DNA of 17,883 bases from DATFPQ01 sp035264765 (lineage in GTDB: Bacteria; Actinomycetota; Actinomycetes; Actinomycetales; Angustibacteraceae), in contig DATFPQ010000242.1 in NCBI GenBank assembly GCA_035264765.1, positions 1 through 17,883 of the forward strand, given 5' to 3'. The position numbers were made by a program, and so were the translations under genes. Shown one piece after another: positions 13,998 through 17,883 of the stretch (positions within the stretch are counted from its first letter, which is position 1; the number at the start of each line of letters is the position of its first letter). Under the pieces are notes generated by a model, which saw only the letters and a program-made list of their open reading frames with translations, did no database searches and was not told where the DNA came from.

Positions 13998-14125
13998 CAG
14001 TCGTGCCCGGGTCGCTCCGTGCAGTCCCCACGCACGGTGCATGGCATGGGTAGTTCAGGAGTCAAGGACCAAGGTCATCGGGCCGATGTCGGAAGGAGCC
14101 GCCACCAGACCTTCCTGGAGATCCC

Positions 14126-15790
14126 ATGCCTGCACGCGCCGACCGACATCTTCCGACCTCGATCCTGACCGCGCTGGCCGTCCTCTCGGTGCTCGCCGCA
14201 GTGCTCGTCCCGGCTACGGCCGCGAGGGCCGCCACGGGCGCCGCTCCCGGGAAGGTGCCGACCTTCGGTCGCGCGATCGAGGGCTACGCGCCCTACGTCG
14301 GGCAGACCGTGTGCTCCCCGACGCCCAAGCCTGGTGCGCTGAAGCTGCAGAAGTGGCTGATGACCCGCTACCCCGGCACGGGCTCCTCCGGCATCGCGCG
14401 CGCCTGCAGCGTCGGCGGGCGCAGCGAGCACAAGGAGGGACGCGGGTTCGACTGGCGGGTCAACGTTCGTAACGCCAAGCAGAACGCCCAGGTGAACACG
14501 TTCCTGAAGCTCGCGTTCGCGAAGGACAAGTACGGCACTCCGGACGCCATCGCGCGCCGGATGGGCCTGATGTACCTCATCTGGAACGACCGCATCTACT
14601 CCGCCTTCAACGGTTTCGTCGCGCGGCCCTACCACCACGCCGCCTGCAAGAGCGTGGCCCTGAGCAAGTGCGGTGACACCCTGCGGCACCGCGACCACGT
14701 CCACATCTCGCTCAGCTGGGCCGGCGCCCGCGCGCTGACCTCGTTCTGGGACGGCACAGTCTCCGGAACCGTCGGGGCGACCGGGACGGCGCCCAAGCCG
14801 GCCCCGAAGCCGGCCCCGAAGCCGGCCCCGAAGCCAGCTCCGAAGCCGGCCCCCAAGCCGGCCCCCAAGCCGGCCCCCAAGCCGGCTCCGAAGCCCACTG
14901 TGCCGCCGGTCTTGAACCAGACCACCAGCCCGGTCGTCACGCTCCCCGTGGCCGCCACCTCGACCGGCGTCAAGACCTCGTTCTCGCTGCAGAAGGGCAC
15001 CACCTACCGCCTGGTCGCCACCGGCTACTACTCCTACGGAGGTGGCACCTTCGTCGCCGACGCCGCCTGCTCCTGGCACCAGGAGGACGACGCCGGCTGG
15101 TCACCGACCCCGGAGGGCGCCAGCTCTGCGACCGGCCGCAAGCTGCTGGTCGGCGGCGCCGCCCGCTGGACCGCGGTGGGCGGAGGCGCCTGCGACACCG
15201 CCCGTCACGCCTACGTGTGGGACTACGTGCCCTCCACCACCGGGCCGGTCACCTTCGTGCTGAACGACGCCGAGCGCTCGAACAACACGGGCGCCGTGAC
15301 CGTGCGCGTGCTGAAGGCCGGTGCGTCGACGTCCGGGTACACCACCGACCTGCCGGCCACGCCCGCCGAGCCCGCCGCGCCGCTGGAGGCCGACGTCGAC
15401 GGCCCCCGGCGCGGGTGGTGGGAGGACACGGTCACCGTGACCCCCGGCGCCGCCGCGAAGACCGAGGTGGTCCTGCGTGCGGGCAGGACGTACGGCATCC
15501 GGGTCGAGGGCACCTGGTCCGCGGGTGAGGGCATCGTGGCCGACGGTGAGTGCACCAAGACCGCCAACGGCACGTGGCAGCGCAGGCGCTCCTCCGACCC
15601 GCTGCACCCGAACCTGGACACGTTCGACCTTTACGTGGACGGCGTCGACCTGGCCTCGAACGGCTGCCGGGAGGACCACGTCTACGAGTACGAGTACACG
15701 CCGAAGCGCGATGGCAAGGCAACGTTCGAGCTGTGGGACACCGTGTCCGCGGACGACTCCGGCTCGGTCCGAGTGACGGTCATGCGCTGA
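14126..15790 (+). CDS. Secreted M15-like (ARB_07466-type) peptidase with APKP linker and duplicated C-terminal domain
   Basis: 554 residues. A signal peptide at about 1-35 ends TAARA|AT. The domain at about 45-210 has SEHKEGRGFDW (100-110, His102 and Asp109) and HRDHVHISLS (188-197, His191 and His193), the zinc-site arrangement of M15/VanY-type D,D-peptidases and the ARB_07466-like family; cleavage of peptidoglycan stem peptides is the likely role. Nine APKP units (222-257) form an extended wall-spanning linker. Two related C-terminal modules follow (about 270-397 and 434-554). Each has a ThrTyr strand, two cysteines (315/356 and 476/514) and a His-x-Tyr ... Thr-Phe-x-Leu-x-Asp ... Gly-x-Val-x-Val ending; they are unidentified and perhaps wall- or glycan-binding. 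ATG 14126 has GGAG 6 bases upstream. Confidence 0.85.
   Translation: MPARADRHLPTSILTALAVLSVLAAVLVPATAARAATGAAPGKVPTFGRAIEGYAPYVGQTVCSPTPKPGALKLQKWLMTRYPGTGSSGIARACSVGGRSEHKEGRGFDWRVNVRNAKQNAQVNTFLKLAFAKDKYGTPDAIARRMGLMYLIWNDRIYSAFNGFVARPYHHAACKSVALSKCGDTLRHRDHVHISLSWAGARALTSFWDGTVSGTVGATGTAPKPAPKPAPKPAPKPAPKPAPKPAPKPAPKPAPKPTVPPVLNQTTSPVVTLPVAATSTGVKTSFSLQKGTTYRLVATGYYSYGGGTFVADAACSWHQEDDAGWSPTPEGASSATGRKLLVGGAARWTAVGGGACDTARHAYVWDYVPSTTGPVTFVLNDAERSNNTGAVTVRVLKAGASTSGYTTDLPATPAEPAAPLEADVDGPRRGWWEDTVTVTPGAAAKTEVVLRAGRTYGIRVEGTWSAGEGIVADGECTKTANGTWQRRRSSDPLHPNLDTFDLYVDGVDLASNGCREDHVYEYEYTPKRDGKATFELWDTVSADDSGSVRVTVMR
14789..14896. repeat. 12-bp tandem repeats, nine units, encoding APKP
   Basis: Nine in-frame 12-base units with synonymous variation (GCCCCGAAGCCG, GCCCCCAAGCCG, GCTCCGAAGCCG). 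Blocks of identical neighbours point to recent local copying. Confidence 0.92.
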
Positions 15791-15809
15791 CCCGGTCTGC
15801 CGAGACGGT

Positions 15810-15847
15810 GGACGCCCCCGAACCGCGGCAGCGGGTCGGGGGCGTCC
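15810..15847. terminator. Bidirectional terminator between the peptidase and VIT genes
   Basis: A perfect 12-bp stem (GGACGCCCCCGA with TCGGGGGCGTCC) around a 14-base loop lies between two convergent genes, 20 bases past the peptidase stop. On the plus strand GTCGTTTC follows, a short T-rich end. Confidence 0.75.
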
Positions 15848-15875
15848 GTCGTTTCACCTACAGCCGGAGTCGGCG

Positions 15876-16604
15876 TCAGAGGGCGAGGCCGCCCACCGCC
15901 TGGCCCACGCCATAGGTCACTGCCATGGCGAGGGTGCCGCCGATCACGTTCCGCCACACCGCCCGGCGGCGCGACGCGTCCCCGGCGGATGCGCTCAGCA
16001 GGCCGGTGACGACGAGTGCGAGAACGACCGCGACGAACGTGACCGGCACGCGCCAGGAGTCCCCGGGAAGCACGACAGCGAGCAGCGGCAGCAGCGCGCC
16101 GAGGGTGAAGGCGACAGCGGAGGCCAGGGCGGCGTGCCAAGGGTTCGTCAGGTCGTCCGGGTCGAGGCCCAGCTCGGCGTCCACGTGAGCGGCGAACGCG
16201 TCGCGCTCGGTGAGCTCTACCGCGACCTCGTGGGCCAGGCGCTCCGACAGACCCTTGTCGCGGTAGATCTGCACCAGTTCTTTGAGCTCCTCCTCCGGCA
16301 TCTCGACCAGCTCGCGGGCCTCCTTGGCGAGCAGCGCCTTCTCGGTGTCGCGCTGCGTGCTCACGGACACGTACTCGCCGGCGGCCATCGAGAGCGCGCC
16401 AGCGACCAGGCCTGCGACGCCGGCGGTCAGGATGGTGCCGCGGTCGGACGTGGCCCCTGCGACGCCGACAACGATTCCGGCCACCGAAACGATGCCGTCG
16501 TTGGCGCCCAGCACTCCGGCCCGCAGCCAGTTAAGCCGGGCGCCCAGCGACCCGTCGTGCTCGAGGTGGCGGTGCTCGGTCGGCTGGTCGGTCGGAACTC
16601 CCAC
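15876..16604 (-). CDS. VIT1/CCC1 family Fe2+/Mn2+ transporter
   Basis: 242 residues with five predicted membrane helices. The first two carry GANDGIVSVAG (33-43) and ALSMAAGEYVSV (70-81), the signature of the VIT/CCC1 family that moves iron or manganese out of the cytosol. The stretch from about 88 to 150 is acidic and helical (EARELVEMPEEELKEL ...), the cytosolic metal-binding region between helices 2 and 3. Helices 3-5 occupy 156-242. Start GTG 16604 follows TACCGT by exactly 6 bases and has no ribosome site. An iron-box-like dyad at 16642-16660 lies just upstream of the promoter, fitting iron-dependent control. Convergent with the peptidase gene. Confidence 0.93.
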   Translation of the reverse strand: MGVPTDQPTEHRHLEHDGSLGARLNWLRAGVLGANDGIVSVAGIVVGVAGATSDRGTILTAGVAGLVAGALSMAAGEYVSVSTQRDTEKALLAKEARELVEMPEEELKELVQIYRDKGLSERLAHEVAVELTERDAFAAHVDAELGLDPDDLTNPWHAALASAVAFTLGALLPLLAVVLPGDSWRVPVTFVAVVLALVVTGLLSASAGDASRRRAVWRNVIGGTLAMAVTYGVGQAVGGLAL

Positions 16605-16610
16605 GCGGTC

Positions 16611-16616
16611 ACGGTA
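16611..16616 (-). promoter_or_regulatory. Candidate leaderless -10 for the VIT gene
   Basis: TACCGT on the minus strand, 6 bases before GTG 16604, same layout as xseA, ispH and the methyltransferase gene. Confidence 0.5.
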
Positions 16617-16641
16617 GGTCGCCCGCCGACATCGCCGCCAG

Positions 16642-16660
16642 CAAGGAAAGCCTGTCCTAT
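16642..16660 (-). promoter_or_regulatory. DtxR/IdeR iron-box-like dyad upstream of the VIT gene
   Basis: On the minus strand the site reads ATAGGACAGGCTTTCCTTG. It keeps the AGG-N2-AG-N-CT-N2-CCT dyad of the DtxR/IdeR consensus TTAGGTTAGGCTAACCTAA, but not the inner TT/AA or the far right arm. Its centre is about 35 bases upstream of the -10 hexamer, a position suited to activation. Confidence 0.5.
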
Positions 16661-16661
16661 C

Positions 16662-16676
16662 CGGCCCGACGGGCCG
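16662..16676 (-). terminator. Short hairpin after the dehydratase gene
   Basis: CGGCCC, three-base loop, GGGCCG, 10 bases past the stop of the dehydratase gene. A T/C-rich stretch follows only further on, within the iron-box-like site. Weak candidate. Confidence 0.3.
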
Positions 16677-16685
16677 TGCGATGGC

Positions 16686-17345
16686 TCAGCCGCCGTCCGT
16701 CCTGCACAGGCAGACCTCGTTGCCCTCGGCGTCCGCGACGACCCACCAGGAGGGGGCGTGGCTGTCGTCGGCAACCCGGCCACCGAGGGCGAGCAGCCGG
16801 CCGAGGCGCGGCTGCACCTCGTCGGGAGGCACGTAGACGTCGAGGTGGAAGCGCCCGCGCTCGCGCCGGGGCGGGTCCATCCGCTGGAACCACAGGACCG
16901 GCCCGCTGCCGTGCGGGTCGTGCAGCTCCACCTCGCCGTCGGCGCCGGTCGCCTCGCGGTACCCCAGCGCCTCGCGCCAGAACGGCAGCACCGCGGACGG
17001 CTCGGTGGCGTCGAGCGCGAGCATCAGTCGGGTCGGGGGCTCCACCGCGACCGCGCCCAGCCGCTGCGCCCACTCGTGCGCGCGGTGCGCCAGCTCGACG
17101 TCGAGCTGGGTGATCCCGCCGGCCGAGTGGGTGGCGCAGCGCAGCGTCACGGTGCGCCAGCGCAGGTCGACGTCGGGGTGATGGTTCATCGCCTCGGCCT
17201 CACCGGCGAGCTCGGCGACTAACCGGGCCGCGGTGGGGAAGTCCGGTGCGACGTACGAGGCCCGCAGGCTGAGCGGCTCGCGCCGCCAGCCGGGGATCGC
17301 CCGCAGCTGGCGCTCGACCTCCTCGGCGTCCAGGAGTCTGGGCAC
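16686..17345 (-). CDS. 4a-hydroxytetrahydrobiopterin dehydratase fused to a VOC-family domain
   Basis: 219 residues in two domains. Residues 1 to about 95 are a pterin-4a-carbinolamine dehydratase (PhhB/DCoH) domain, with EAMNHHPDVDLRWRTVTL (51-68, catalytic His55/His56) and ATHSAGGITQLDVELA (71-86, His73). It would recycle the pterin cofactor after aromatic hydroxylation by dehydrating 4a-hydroxytetrahydropterin. Residues about 105-217 form a glyoxalase/VOC fold (RLMLALDATEPSAVLPFWREALGY ... GRFHLDVYVPPDEV ... WVVADAEGNEVCLC), of unknown ligand. Start GTG 17345 has AGGAGG 5 bases upstream, with a possible -10 TAACGT at 17377-17382. No aromatic amino acid hydroxylase is seen nearby, so the substrate may differ. 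Divergent from typA. Confidence 0.88.
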   Translation of the reverse strand: MPRLLDAEEVERQLRAIPGWRREPLSLRASYVAPDFPTAARLVAELAGEAEAMNHHPDVDLRWRTVTLRCATHSAGGITQLDVELAHRAHEWAQRLGAVAVEPPTRLMLALDATEPSAVLPFWREALGYREATGADGEVELHDPHGSGPVLWFQRMDPPRRERGRFHLDVYVPPDEVQPRLGRLLALGGRVADDSHAPSWWVVADAEGNEVCLCRTDGG

Positions 17346-17376
17346 GGCACCTCCTACGCTCGACCGACGAGTGCAG

Positions 17377-17382
17377 ACGTTA
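17377..17382 (-). promoter_or_regulatory. Candidate -10 of the dehydratase/VOC gene
   Basis: TAACGT on the minus strand, giving a leader of about 25 bases that includes the AGGAGG ribosome site. No clear -35. Confidence 0.35.
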
Positions 17383-17488
17383 GCGGCCTGGAGAGTCGGT
17401 ACGGGAGGTGGCGGCCGAGCGGGCAGGTGCCGGTCGCCGTCCTCGCAGGGCCAGCAGCCGAGCCGGGCGTTCGGGTGCCTCCCGCCGC

Positions 17489-17509
17489 TCGACTACCCTG
17501 GTAGGTCGA
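17489..17509. promoter_or_regulatory. Inverted repeat enclosing the candidate typA -10
   Basis: TCGACTACC, two bases, GGTAG-G-TCGA: a 9-bp dyad with one bulged base. It contains TACCCT (17494-17499), the best -10 candidate for typA, about 37 bases before its ATG. It may be an operator or only a chance dyad. Confidence 0.4.
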
Positions 17510-17536
17510 GCCCCCAAACGGAACGAGTACCTCAGC

Positions 17537-17883
<347 letters not shown>

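Noticed and set aside
13998..14125. Possible c-di-AMP (ydaO-type) riboswitch before the wall peptidase gene
   Set aside because: The position and gene type fit, but the conserved AACCCGACAGCT-like 3' block and the GGGGGACCC region are absent; only a small 6-bp hairpin (14017-14037) is seen.

Overview
The window is very GC-rich, gene-dense DNA from an actinomycete (Actinomycetota). The evidence is the strong G/C bias at third codon positions, frequent GTG starts, and a core neighbourhood glpX / DUF4245 / xseB / xseA / ispH / ychF that matches the order around Rv1099c-Rv1112 of Mycobacterium tuberculosis as I recall it. Family or genus cannot be fixed from the sequence alone. No tRNA, rRNA, CRISPR array, insertion sequence or prophage gene was recognised, and no stretch longer than 300 bases lacks a gene.

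Layout. 1-575: 3' end of a DUF222/HNH endonuclease gene, probably frameshifted. 781-3412 (minus strand): a tight operon glpX (class II fructose-1,6-bisphosphatase) - PrxQ-like peroxiredoxin - PfkB sugar kinase. 3566-4213: DUF4245 membrane-anchored protein, whose 3' end runs into tandem repeats. 4482-6550: the two exonuclease VII genes xseB and xseA, unusually separated by an opposite-strand GNAT acetyltransferase gene that has decayed (32-base tandem duplication plus signs of earlier indels). 6618-7634: ispH. 7770-9011: rmuC. 9071-10844: a class I methyltransferase followed 4 bases later by ychF. 10914-15790: an envelope block with a secreted GH18 hydrolase divergent from a processive-type GT2 glycosyltransferase, a three-helix membrane protein with a pentad-repeat tail, and a secreted M15-like peptidase with an APKP linker. 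15876-16604: VIT/CCC1-type iron/manganese transporter. 16686-17345: pterin-4a-carbinolamine dehydratase fused to a VOC domain. 17537-end: start of typA/bipA.

Two regulatory patterns stand out. First, eight or nine genes share one start layout: a -10-like hexamer (TANNNT or a close variant), about 6 bases, then GTG or ATG with no Shine-Dalgarno. This implies leaderless transcripts, and it settles the starts of xseA and ispH. Three divergent pairs (xseB/GNAT, xseA/ispH, rmuC/methyltransferase) have such promoters back to back. Genes inside operons or with longer leaders (glpX, pfkB, the GT2, peptidase and dehydratase genes) instead have AGGAG-like sites. Second, an iron-box-like (DtxR/IdeR) dyad sits just upstream of the VIT transporter promoter, and the divergent GH18/GT2 gap carries three palindromes, one with the CRP/GlxR core.

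The most system-like candidate is the GT2 + 3-TM partner + GH18 + peptidase block. It resembles in outline a polysaccharide synthase with a small membrane partner and a matching secreted hydrolase. The region is also rich in recent short tandem duplications at gene edges (glpX start, DUF4245 stop, GNAT, the repeat-tail protein, the APKP linker).
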